64,000 bases of DNA from Strongylocentrotus purpuratus (Eukaryota; Echinodermata; Echinoidea; Camarodonta; Strongylocentrotidae). Below the pieces are notes generated by a model. It did not search any database. It saw only the letters and a list, made by a program, of their open reading frames with translations, and was not told where the DNA came from. Where the stretch lies: assembly GCF_000002235.5 (NCBI RefSeq), contig NW_022145606.1:18244254-18308253 (forward strand). Direction: 5' to 3'. The position numbers were made by a program, and so were the translations under genes. Below, piece by piece: positions 13,601 through 26,139 of this stretch; within the stretch, counting starts at the first letter, position 1; each line of letters starts with the position of its first letter.

Positions 13601-14446
13601 CCCGTGAAAAACCTTGATTTAGACATCCTTAACCTTCATGGGCCAGGGCAAGTGAAGTATTTCTGAGTTGCCCGGATACTTCTTGACCCTTTGGGCTAGT
13701 TGCCTACACTGCTAAAGCCGTGAGGCATTTTATATAGCCCTCTATACCCATGGAGTATATTTCAAAATTTGTGTAAATGTTTGCCCGTGAAAAACCTTGA
13801 TTTAGACATCCTTAACCTTCATGGGCCAGGGCAAGTGAAGTATTTCTGAGTTGCCCGGATACTTCTTGACCCTTTGGGCTAGTTGCCTACACTGCTAAAG
13901 CCGTGAGGCATTTTATATAGCCCTCTATACCCATGGAGTATATTTCAAAATTTGTGTAAATGTTTGCCCGTGAAAAACCTTGATTTAGACATCCTTAACC
14001 TTCATGGGCCAGGGCAAGTGAAGTATTTCTGAGTTGCCCGGATTTTACTTGACCCTTTGGGCTAGTTGCCTTCACCACTTAAGCCGTGAGGCATTTTATA
14101 TAGCCCTCTATACCCATGGAGTACATTTCAGAAATTCCTGAAATGCTTGCCCGTGAATAGTCTTGACTTGCACACCCTTAATCTTCACTGGCCAGGGCAA
14201 GCGAAGTTTTTCTGGGTTGCCCGGATACTACTTGACCCTTTGGGCTAGTTGCCTACACTGCTAAAGCCGTGAGGCATTTTATATAGCCCTCTATACCCAT
14301 GGAGTATATTTCAAAATTTGTGTAAATGTTTGCCCGTGAAAAACCTTGATTTAGACATCCTTAACCTTCATGGGCCAGGGCAAGTGAAGTATTTCTGGGT
14401 TGCCCGGATACTACTTGACCCTTTGGGCTAGTTGCATGCTCCTATA
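10604..14446 (+). repeat. Satellite A 21-monomer HOR, left type (3,843 bp)
   Basis: Starts with a fused monomer (aaggcg head, gacttgcacaccctttatc tail). It continues m4-m5-m6-m7, a cctgctccgctaaagg monomer with gaaatggttgcccg, a tacactcctaaag monomer with gaaatgattgcccg, then the 13-mer (12,068-14,446). The same fused monomer and the following seven or so restart at 14,447, exactly 3,843 bp (21 x 183) downstream, and stay collinear to about 15,620 before diverging. Confidence 0.8.
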
Positions 14447-17173
14447 AAGGCGTGAGGCATTTTCTATAGCCCTCTATACCCATGGAGTACATTTCGGAAA
14501 TTCCTGAAATGCTTGCCCGTGAATAGTCTTGACTTGCACACCCTTTATCTTCACTGGCCAGGGCAAGCGAAGTATTTCTGGATTGCCCGGATACTACTTG
14601 ACCCTTTGAGCTAGTTGCCTACACTGCTAAAGCCGTGAGGCATTTTATATAGCCCTCTATACCCATGGAGTACATTTCATAAATTCTTTAAATGCTTGCC
14701 TGTGAATAGTCTTGAATTGCACACCCTTAAACTTCAGGGGTCAGGGCAAGCGAAGTATTTCTCGGTTGCCCGGATACTACTTGACCATTTGGGCTAGTTG
14801 CCTACACTGCTAAAGCCGTGAGCCTTTTTATATAACCCTCTATTCCCATGGAGTATATTTCAAAATTTGTGTAAATGTTTGCCCGTGAAAAACCTTGATT
14901 TAGACATCCTTAACCTTCATGGGCCAGGGCAAGCGAAGTATTTCCAAGTTGCCCGGATACTACTTGACCCTTTGGGCTAGTTGCCTTCACCGCTAAAGCC
15001 GTGAGGCATTTTATATAGCCCTCTATACCCATTGAGTACATTTCATAAATTCTTGAAATGCTTTCCCATGAATAGTCTTGAGTTGCACATCTTTAACGTT
15101 CATGGGCCAGGGCAAGCGAAGTATTTCTGGGTTGCCCAGATACTACTTGACCCTTTGGGCTAGGTGCCCACACCGCTAGAGCCCTGAGGCAATTTCTATA
15201 GCCCTCTATACCCATGGAGTACATTTCATAAATTCTTAAAATGCTTGCCCGTGAATAGTCTTGAATTGCACACCCTTAACCTTCAGGGGCCAGGGCAAGC
15301 GAAGTATTTCTGGGTTGCCCGGATACTACTTGACCCTTTGGGCTAGTTGCCTGCTCCGCTAAAGGCGTGAGGCATTTTCTATAGCCCTCTATACCCATGG
15401 AGTACATTTCAGAAATTCTTGAAATGGTTGCCCGTGAATAGTCTTGAATTGCAAACCCTTCATCTTCACGGGCAAGGGCAAGTGAAGTATTTCTGAGTTG
15501 CCCAGATACTACTTGACCCTTTGGGCTAGTTGCCTACACTCCTAAAGCCGTGAGGCTTTTTATATAGCCCTCTATACCCATGGAGTACATTTCAGAAATT
15601 CTTGAAATGATTGCCCGTGAAAAGTCTTGAATTGCACACCCTTAACCTTCATGGGCCAGGGCAAGCGAAGTATTTCTAAGTTGCCCGGATACTACTTGAC
15701 CCTTTGGGCTAGTTGCCTACACTTCTAAAGCCGTGAGGCATTTTATATAGCCCTCTATACCCATGGAGTATATTTCAAAATTTGTGTAATATTTGCCGGT
15801 GAAAAACCTTGATTTCGACATTTATAACCTTCATGGGCAAAGGCAAGTGAAGTATTTCTGGGTTGCCCGGATACTACTTGACCCTTTGGGCTAGTTGCCT
15901 GCTCTGCTTAAGGCGTGAGGCATTTTCTATAGCCCTCTATACCCATGGAGTACATTTCAAAATTTGTGTAAATGTTTGCCCGTGAAAAACCTTGATTTAG
16001 ACATCCTTAATCTTCACGGGCCAGGGCAAGCGAAGTATTTCTGGGTTGCCCGGATACTACTTGACCCTTTGGGTTAGTTGCTCCCACCGCTAAAGCCGTG
16101 AGGCATTTTCTATAGCCCTATATACCCATGGAGTATATTTCAAAATTTGTGTAAATGATTGCCCGTGAAAAACCTTGATTTAGACATCTTTAACCTTCAT
16201 GGGCCAGGGCAAGTGAAGTATTTCTGGGTTGCCCGGATTTTACTTGACCCTTTGGGTTAGTTGCCTTTACCGCTTAAGCCGTGAGGCATTTTATATAGCC
16301 CTCTATACCCATGGAGTACATTTCATAAATTCTTTAAATGCTTGCCTGTGAATAGTCTTGAATTGCACACCCTTAAACTTCAGGGGCCAGGGCAAGCGAA
16401 GTATTTCTGGGTTGCCCGGATACTACTTGACCCTTTGGGCTAGTTGCCTACACTGCTAAAGCCGTGAGCCTTTTATATAACCCTCTATTCCCATGGAGTA
16501 TTTTTCAAAATTTGTGTAAATGTTTGCCCGTGAAAAACCTTGATTTAGACATCCTTAACCTTCATGGGCCAGGGCAAGCGAAGTATTTCCAAGTTGCCCG
16601 GATACTACTTGACCCTTTGGGCTAGTTGCCTACACTGCTAAAGCCGTGAGGCATTTTATATAGCCCTCTATACCCATGGAGTATATTTCAAAATTTGTGT
16701 AAATGTTTGCCCGTGAAAAACCTTGATTTAGACATCCTTAACCTTCATGGGCCAGGGCAAGTGAAGTATTTCTGAGTTGCCCGGATACTTCTTGACCCTT
16801 TGGGCTAGTTGCCTACACTGCTAAAGCCGTGAGGCATTTTATATAGCCCTCTATACCCATGGAGTATATTTCAAAATTTGTGTAAATGTTTGCCCGTGAA
16901 AAACCTTGATTTAGACATCCTTAACCTTCATGGGCTAGGGCAAGTGAATAATTTCTGGGTTGCCCGGATACTACTTGATCCTTTGGGCTAGTTGCTTTCA
17001 CCGCTTAAGCCGTGAGGCTTTTTATATAGCCCTCTATACCGATGGAGTACATTTCATAAATTCTTGAAATGCTTGCCCGTGAAAAACCTTGATTTAGACA
17101 TTCTTTACTTTCATGGGCCAGGGCAAGCGAAGTATTTCTGGGTTGCCCAGATACTACTTGACCCTTTGGTGTA
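14447..17173 (+). repeat. Satellite A: partial second 21-mer, then mixed monomers
   Basis: 14,447 to about 15,620 repeats the start of the left 21-mer. After that the order is irregular, with mosaic monomers such as one near 15,950 (gtacatttcaaaatttg, class I then class II) and new variants ctcccaccgctaaag and gaaaaaccttgatttag with ttcacggg. This is the transition to the HOR of the next segment. Confidence 0.8.
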
Positions 17174-20100
17174 GTTGCATGCTCCTATAAAGGCGTGAGG
17201 CATTTTCTATAGCCCTCTATACCCATGGAGTACATTTCAAAATTTGTGTAAATGTTTGCCCGTGAAAAACCTTGATTTAGACATCCTTAATCTTCACGGG
17301 CCAAGGCAAGCGAAGTATTTCTGGGTTGCCCGGATACTACTTGACCTTTTGGGCTAGTTGCTCCCACCGCTAGAGCCCTGAAGCATTTTCTATAGCCCTA
17401 TATATCCATGGAGTATATTCCAAAATTTGTGTAAATGATTGCCCGTGAAAAACCTTGATTTAGACATCTTTAACCTTCATGGGCCAGGGCAAGTGAAGTA
17501 TTTCTGGGTTGCCCGGATTTTACTTGACCCTTTGGGCTAGTTGCCTTTACCGCTTAAGCCGTGAGGCATTTTATATAGCCCTCTATACCCATGGAGTACA
17601 TTTCAGAAATTCCTGAAATGCTTGCCCGTGAATAGTCTTGACTTGCACACCCTTAATTTTCACTGGCCAGGGCAAGCGAAGTATTTCTGGGTTGCCCGGA
17701 TTTTACTTGACCCTTTGGGCTAGTTGCCTTCACCGCTTAAGCCGTGAGGCATTTTATATAGCCCTCTATACCCATGGAGTACATTTCATAAATTCTTTAA
17801 ATGCTTGCCTGTGAATAGTCTTGAATTGCACACCCTTAAACTTCAGGGGTCAGGGCAAGCGAAGTATTTCTGGGTTGCCCGGATACTACTTGACCCTTTG
17901 GGCTAGTTGCCTACACTGCTAAAGCCGTGAGCCTTTTTATATAACCCTCTATTCCCATGGAGTATATTTCAAAATTTTTGTAAATGTTTGCCCGTGAAAA
18001 ACCTTGATTTAGACATCCTTAACCTTTATGGGCCAGGGCAAGCGAAGTATTTCCAAGTTGCCCGGATACTACTTGACCCTTTGGGCTAGTTGCCTTCACC
18101 TCTAAAGCCGTGAGGCATTTTATATACCCCTCTATACCCATTGAGTACATTTCATAAATTCTTGAAATGCTTTCCCATGAATAGTCTTGAATTGCACATT
18201 TTTAACTTCATGGGCCAGGGCAAGCGAAGTATTTCTGGGTTGCCCAGATACTACTTGACCCTTTGGGCTAGTTGCCCACACCGCTAGAGCCCTGAGGCAA
18301 TTTCTATAGCCCTCTATACCCATGGAGTACATTTCAGAAATTCTTAAAATGCTTGCCCGTGAATAGTCTTGAATTGCACACCCTTCATCTTCACGGGCAA
18401 GGGCAAGTAAAGTATTTCTGAGTTGCCCAGATACTACTTGACCCTTTGGGCTAGTTGCCTACACTCCTAAAGCCGTGAGGCTTTTTATATAGCCCTCTAT
18501 ACCCATGGAGTATATTTCAAAATTTGTGTAAATGTTTGCCCGTGAAAAACCTTGATTTAGACATCCTTAACCTTCATGGGCCAGGGCAAGTGAATAATTT
18601 CTGGGTTGCCCGGATACTACTTGATCCTTTGGGCTAGTTGCTTTTACCGCTTAAGCCGTGAGGCTTTTTATATAGCCCTCTATTCCCATGGAGTATTTTT
18701 CAAAATTTGTGTAAATGTTTGCCCGTGAAAAACCTTGATTTAGACATCCTTAACCTTCATGGGCCAGGGTAAGCGAAGTATTTCCAAGTTGCCCGGATAC
18801 TACTTGACCCTTTGGGCTAGTTGCCTACACTGCTAAAGCCGTGAGGCATTTTATATAGCCCTCTATACCCATGGAGTATATTTCAAAATTTGTGTAAATG
18901 TTTGCCCGTGAAAAACCTTGATTTAGACATCCTTAACCTTCATGGGCCAGGGCAAGTGAAGTATTTCTGAGTTGCCCGGATACTTCTTGACCCTTTGGGC
19001 TAGTTGCCTACACTGCTAAAGCCGTGAGGCATTTTATATAGCCCTCTATACCCATGGAGTATATTTCAAAATTTGTGTAAATGTTTGCCCGTGAAAAACC
19101 TTGATTTAGACATCTTTAACCTTCATGGGCCAGGGCAAGTGAAGTATTTCTGGGTTGCCCGGATTTTACTTGACCCTTTGGGTTAGTTGCCTTTACCGCT
19201 TAAGCCGTGAGACATTTTATATAGCCCTCTATACCCATGGAGTACATTTCATAAATTCTTTAAATGCTTGCCTGTGAATAGTCTTGAATTGCACACCCTT
19301 AAACTTCAGGGGTCAGGGCAAGCGAAGTATTTCTGGGTTGCCCGGATACTACTTGACCCTTTGGGCTAGTTGCCTACACTGCTAAAGCCGTGAGCCTTTT
19401 TATATAACCCTCTATTCCCATGGAGTATTTTTCAAAATTTGTGTAAATGTTTGCCCGTGAAAAACCTTGATTTAGACATCCTTAACCTTCATGGGCCAGG
19501 GTAAGCGAAGTATTTCCAAGTTGCCCGGATACTACTTGACCCTTTGGGCTAGTTGCCTACACTGCTAAAGCCGTGAGGCATTTTATATAGCCCTCTATAC
19601 CCATGGAGTATATTTCAAAATTTGTGTAAATGTTTGCCCGTGAAAAACCTTGATTTAGACATCCTTAACCTTCATGGGCCAGGGCAAGTGAAGTATTTCT
19701 GAGTTGCCCGGATACTTCTTGACCCTTTGGGCTAGTTGCCTACACTGCTAAAGCCGTGAGGCATTTTATATAGCCCTCTATACCCATGGAGTATATTTCA
19801 AAATTTGTGTAAATGTTTGCCCGTGAAAAACCTTGATTTAGACATCCTTAACCTTCATGGGCTAGGGCAAGTGAATAATTTCTGGGTTGCCCGGATACTA
19901 CTTGATCCTTTGGGCTAGTTGCTTTCACCGCTTAAGCCGTGAGGCTTTTTATATAGCCCTCTATACCGATGGAGTACATTTCATAAATTCTTGAAATGCT
20001 TGCCCGTGAAAAACCTTGATTTAGACATTCTTTACTTTCATGGGCCAGGGCAAGCGAAGTATTTCTGGGTTGCCCAGATACTACTTGACCCTTTGGTGTA
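17174..20100 (+). repeat. Satellite A 16-monomer block
   Basis: 2,927 bp, one base short of 16 x 183; a missing base is visible near 18,203 (tttttaacttcatggg where neighbours have aacgttcatggg). It contains the same monomer subtypes as the following 12/9 HOR, including tatatatccatggag, ggtgtagttgcatgc and accgatggagtac, plus an internal duplication of the gtatttttcaaaatttg set (18,690 and 19,430). It looks like an unequal-exchange relative of the downstream HOR. Confidence 0.8.
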
Positions 20101-22296
20101 GTTGCATGCTCCTATAAAGGCATAAGGCATTTTCTAAAGCCCTCTATACCCATGGAGTACATTTCAAAATTTGTGTAAATGTTTGCCCGTGAAAAACCTT
20201 GATTTAGACATCCTTAATCTTCACGGGCCAAGGCAAGCGAAGTATTTCTGGGTTGCCCGGATACTACTTGACCTTTTGGGTTAGTTGCTCCCACCGCTAG
20301 AGCCCTGAAGCATTTTCTATAGCCCTATATATCCATGGAGTATATTCCAAAATTTGTGTAAATGATTGCCCGTGAAAAACCTTGATTTAGACATCTTTAA
20401 CCTTCATGGGCCAGGGCAAGTGAAGTATTTCTGGGTTGCCCGGATTTTACTTGACCCTTTGGGTTAGTTGCCTTTACCGCTTAAGCCGTGAGGCATTTTA
20501 TATAGCCCTCTACACCCATGGAGTACATTTCAGAAATTCCTGAAATGCTTGCCCGTGAATAGTCTTGACTTGCACACCCTTAATTTTCACTGGCCAGGGC
20601 AAGCGAAGTATTTCTGGGTTGCCCGGATTTTACTTGACCCTTTGGGTTAGTTGCCTTCACCGCTTAAGCCGTGAGACATTTTATATAGCCCTCTATACCC
20701 ATGGAGTACATTTCATAAATTCTTTAAATGCTTGCCTGTGAATAGTCTTGAATTGCACACCCTTAAACTTCAGGGGTCAGGGCAAGCGAAGTATTTCTGG
20801 GTTGCCCGGATACTACTTGACCCTTTGGGCTAGTTGCCTACACTGCTAAAGCCGTGAGCCTTTTTATATAACCCTCTATTCCCATGGAGTATATTTCAAA
20901 ATTTTTGTAAATGTTTGCCCGTGAAAAACCTTGATTTAGACATCCTTAACCTTTATGGGCCAGGACAAGCGAAGTATTTCCAAGTTGCCCGGATACTACT
21001 TGACCCTTTGGGCTAGTTGCCTTCACCTCTAAAGCCGTGAGGCATTTTATATAGCCCTCTATACCCATTGAGTACATTTCATAAATTCTTGAAATGCTTT
21101 CCCATGAATAGTCTTGAATTGCACATTTTTAACGTTCATGGGCCAGGGCAAGCGAAGTATTTCTGGGTTGCCCAGATACTACTTGACCCTTTGGGCTAGT
21201 TGCCCACACCGCTAGAGCCCTGAGGCAATTTCTATAGCCCTCTATACCCATGGAGTACATTTCAGAAATTCTTAAAATGCTTGCCCGTGAATAGTCTTGA
21301 ATTGCACACCCTTCATCTTCACGGGCAAGGGCAAGTAAAGTATTTCTGAGTTGCCCAGATACGACTTGACCCTTTGGGCTAGTTGCCTACACTCCTAAAG
21401 CCGTGAGGCTTTTTATATAGCCCTCTATACCCATGGAGTATATTTCAAAATTTGTGTAAATGTTTGCCCGTGAAAAACCTTGATTTAGACATCCTTAACC
21501 TTCATGGGCCAGGGCAAGTGAATAATTTCTGGGTTGCCCGGATACTACTTGATCCTTTGGGCTAGTTGCTTTTACCGCTTAAGCCGTGAGGCTTTTTATA
21601 TAGCCCTCTATTCCCATGGAGTATTTTTCAAAATTTGTGTAAATGTTTGCCCGTGAAAAACCTTGATTTAGACATCCTTAACCTTCATGGGCCAGGGTAA
21701 GCGAAGTATTTCCAAGTTGCCCGGATACTACTTGACCCTTTGGGCTAGTTGCCTACACTGCTAAAGCCGTGAGGCATTTTATATAGCCCTCTATACCCAT
21801 GGAGTATATTTCAAAATTTGTGTAAATGTTTGCCCGTGAAAAACCTTGATTTAGACATCCTTAACCTTCATGGGCCAGGGCAAGTGAAGTATTTCTGAGT
21901 TGCCCGGATACTTCTTGACCCTTTGGGCTAGTTGCCTACACTGCTAAAGCCGTGAGGCATTTTATATAGCCCTCTATACCCATGGAGTATATTTCAAAAT
22001 TTGTGTAAATGTTTGCCCGTGAAAAACCTTGATTTAGACATCCTTAACCTTCATGGGCTAGGGCAAGTGAATAATTTCTGGGTTGCCCGGATACTACTTG
22101 ATCCTTTGGGCTAGTTGCTTTCACCGCTTAAGCCGTGAGGCTTTTTATATAGCCCTCTATACCGATGGAGTACATTTCATAAATTCTTGAAATGCTTGCC
22201 CGTGAAAAACCTTGATTTAGACATTCTTTACTTTCATGGGCCAGGGCAAGCGAAGTATTTCTGGGTTGCCCAGATACTACTTGACCCTTTGGTGTA
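20101..22296 (+). repeat. Satellite A 12-monomer HOR (2,196 bp), first copy
   Basis: From one gttgcatgctcctataaag to the next, exactly 12 x 183. Begins with cataaggcattttctaaag, a variant shared only with the copies at 22,297 and 26,140. Compared with the 9-mer that follows, it has three extra monomers inserted after the gcttttaccgcttaag link, including the gagtatttttcaaaatttg monomer. Confidence 0.88.
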
Positions 22297-25200
22297 GTTG
22301 CATGCTCCTATAAAGGCATAAGGCATTTTCTAAAGCCCTCTATACCCATGGAGTACATTTCAAAATTTGTGTAAATGTTTGCCCGTGAAAAACCTTGATT
22401 TAGACATCCTTAATCTTCACGGGCCAAGGCAAGCGAAGTATTTCTGGGTTGCCCGGATACTACTTGACCTTTTGGGTTAGTTGCTCCCACCGCTAGAGCC
22501 CTGAAGCATTTTCTATAGCCCTATATATCCATGGAGTATATTCCAAAATTTGTGTAAATGATTGCCCGTGAAAAACCTTGATTTAGACATCTTTAACCTT
22601 CATGGGCCAGGGCAAGTGAAGTATTTCTGGGTTGCCCGGATTTTACTTGACCCTTTGGGTTAGTTGCCTTTACCGCTTAAGCCGTGAGGCATTTTATATA
22701 GCCCTCTACACCCATGGAGTACATTTCAGAAATTCCTGAAATGCTTGCCCGTGAATAGTCTTGACTTGCACACCCTTAATTTTCACTGGCCAGGGCAAGC
22801 GAAGTATTTCTGGGTTGCCCGGATTTTACTTGACCCTTTGGGTTAGTTGCCTTCACCGCTTAAGCCGTGAGACATTTTATATAGCCCTCTATACCCATGG
22901 AGTACATTTCATAAATTCTTTAAATGCTTGCCTGTGAATAGTCTTGAATTGCACACCCTTAAACTTCAGGGGTCAGGGCAAGCGAAGTATTTCTGGGTTG
23001 CCCGGATACTACTTGACCCTTTGGGCTAGTTGCCTACACTGCTAAAGCCGTGAGCCTTTTTATATAACCCTCTATTCCCATGGAGTATATTTCAAAATTT
23101 TTGTAAATGTTTGCCCGTGAAAAACCTTGATTTAGACATCCTTAACCTTTATGGGCCAGGACAAGCGAAGTATTTCCAAGTTGCCCGGATACTACTTGAC
23201 CCTTTGGGCTAGTTGCCTTCACCTCTAAAGCCGTGAGGCATTTTATATAGCCCTCTATACCCATTGAGTACATTTCATAAATTCTTGAAATGCTTTCCCA
23301 TGAATAGTCTTGAATTGCACATTTTTAACGTTCATGGGCCAGGGCAAGCGAAGTATTTCTGGGTTGCCCAGATACTACTTGACCCTTTGGGCTAGTTGCC
23401 CACACCGCTAGAGCCCTGAGGCAATTTCTATAGCCCTCTATACCCATGGAGTACATTTCAGAAATTCTTAAAATGCTTGCCCGTGAATAGTCTTGAATTG
23501 CACACCCTTCATCTTCACGGGCAAGGGCAAGTAAAGTATTTCTGAGTTGCCCAGATACGACTTGACCCTTTGGGCTAGTTGCCTACACTCCTAAAGCCGT
23601 GAGGCTTTTTATATAGCCCTCTATACCCATGGAGTATATTTCAAAATTTGTGTAAATGTTTGCCCGTGAAAAACCTTGATTTAGACATCCTTAACCTTCA
23701 TGGGCCAGGGCAAGTGAATAATTTCTGGGTTGCCCGGATACTACTTGATCCTTTGGGCTAGTTGCTTTTACCGCTTAAGCCGTGAGGCTTTTTATATAGC
23801 CCTCTATACCGATGGAGTACATTTCATAAATTCTTGAAATGCTTGCCCGTGAAAAACCTTGATTTAGACATTCTTAACTTTCATGGGCCAGGGCAAGCGA
23901 AGTATTTCTGGGTTGCCCAGATACTACTTGACCCTTTGTTGTAGTTGCATGCTCCTATAAAGGCATGAGGCATTTTCTATAGCCCTCTATACCCATGGAG
24001 TACATTTCAAAATTTGTGTAAATGTTTGCCCGTGAAAAACCTTGATTTAGACATCCTTAATCTTCACGGGCCATGGCAAGCGAAGTATTTCTGGGTTGCC
24101 CGGATACTACTTGACCCTTTGGGTTAGTTGCTCCCACCGCTAGAGCCCTGAAGCATTTTCTATAGCCCTATATACCCATGGAGTATATTCCAAAATTTGT
24201 GTAAATGATTGCCCGTGAAAAACCTTGATTTAGACATCTTTAACCTTCATGGGCCAGGGCAAGTGAAGTATTTCTAGGTTGCCCGGATTTTACTTGACCC
24301 TTTGGGTTAGTTGCCTTTACCGCTTAAGCCGTGAGGCATTTTATATAGCCCTCTACACCCATGGAGTACATTTCAGAAATTCCTGAAATGCTTGCCCGTG
24401 AATAGTCTTGACTTGCACACCCTTAATTTTCACTGGCCAGGGCAAGCGAAGTATTTCTGGGTTGCCCGGATTTTACTTGACCCTTTGGGTTAGTTGCCTT
24501 CACCGCTTAAGCCGTGAGACATTTTATATAGCCCTCTATACCCATGGAGTACATTTCATAAATTCTTTAAATGCTTGCCTGTGAATAGTCTTGAATTGCA
24601 CACCCTTAAACTTCAGGGGTCAGGGCAAGCGAAGTATTTCTGGGTTGCCCGGATACTACTTGACCCTTTGGGCTAGTTGCCTACACTGCTAAAGCCGTGA
24701 GCCTTTTTATATAACCCTCTATTCCCATGGAGTATATTTCAAAATTTTTGTAAATGTTTGCCCGTGAAAAACCTTGATTTAGACATCCTTAACCTTTATG
24801 GGCCAGGACAAGCGAAGTATTTCCAAGTTGCCCGGATACTACTTGACCCTTTGGGCTAGTTGCCTTCACCTCTAAAGCCGTGAGGCATTTTATATAGCCC
24901 TCTATACCCATTGAGTACATTTCATAAATTCTTGAAATGCTTTCCCATGAATAGTCTTGAATTGCACATTTTTAACGTTCATGGGCCAGGGCAAGCGAAG
25001 TATTTCTGGGTTGCCCAGATACTACTTGACCCTTTGGGCTAGTTGCCCACACCGCTAGAGCCCTGAGGCAATTTCTATAGCCCTCTATACCCATGGAGTA
25101 CATTTCAGAAATTCTTAAAATGCTTGCCCGTGAATAGTCTTGAATTGCACACCCTTCATCTTCACGGGCAAGGGCAAGTAAAGTATTTCTGAGTTGCCCA

Positions 25201-26139
25201 GATACGACTTGACCCTTTGGGCTAGTTGCCTACACTCCTAAAGCCGTGAGGCTTTTTATATAGCCCTCTATACCCATGGAGTATATTTCAAAATTTGTGT
25301 AAATGTTTGCCCGTGAAAAACCTTGATTTAGACATCCTTAACCTTCATGGGCCAGGGCAAGTGAATAATTTCTGGGTTGCCCGGATACTACTTGATCCTT
25401 TGGGCTAGTTGCTTTTACCGCTTAAGCCGTGAGGCTTTTTATATAGCCCTCTATTCCCATGGAGTATTTTTCAAAATTTGTGTAAATGTTTGCCCGTGAA
25501 AAACCTTGATTTAGACATCCTTAACCTTCATGGGCCAGGGTAAGCGAAGTATTTCCAAGTTGCCCGGATACTACTTGACCCTTTGGGCTAGTTGCCTACA
25601 CTGCTAAAGCCGTGAGGCATTTTATATAGCCCTCTATACCCATGGAGTATATTTCAAAATTTGTGTAAATGTTTGCCCGTGAAAAACCTTGATTTAGACA
25701 TCCTTAACCTTCATGGGCCAGGGCAAGTGAAGTATTTCTGAGTTGCCCGGATACTTCTTGACCCTTTGGGCTAGTTGCCTACACTGCTAAAGCCGTGAGG
25801 CATTTTATATAGCCCTCTATACCCATGGAGTATATTTCAAAATTTGTGTAAATGTTTGCCCGTGAAAAACCTTGATTTAGACATCCTTAACCTTCATGGG
25901 CTAGGGCAAGTGAATAATTTCTGGGTTGCCCGGATACTACTTGATCCTTTGGGCTAGTTGCTTTCACCGCTTAAGCCGTGAGGCTTTTTATATAGCCCTC
26001 TATACCGATGGAGTACATTTCATAAATTCTTGAAATGCTTGCCCGTGAAAAACCTTGATTTAGACATTCTTTACTTTCATGGGCCAGGGCAAGCGAAGTA
26101 TTTCTGGGTTGCCCAGATACTACTTGACCCTTTGGTGTA
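22297..26139 (+). repeat. Satellite A 21-monomer HOR, right type (9-mer + 12-mer, 3,843 bp)
   Basis: The 9-mer is 22,297-23,943 (1,647 bp). The 12-mer is 23,944-26,139 (2,196 bp) and starts with catgaggcattttctatag, ggccatggcaag and ctaggttgcccgg instead of the variants at 20,101. The pair is repeated with period exactly 3,843 bp from 26,140. Line-by-line comparison shows only isolated differences (for example tatactcatgg near 26,733), so the duplication is recent. Confidence 0.88.

Noticed and set aside
18132..18332. 66-codon open frame on the minus strand in satellite A
   Set aside because: It spans just over one monomer, exists because a local 1-bp deletion shifts the frame, and has no counterpart in neighbouring monomers and no recognisable domain.
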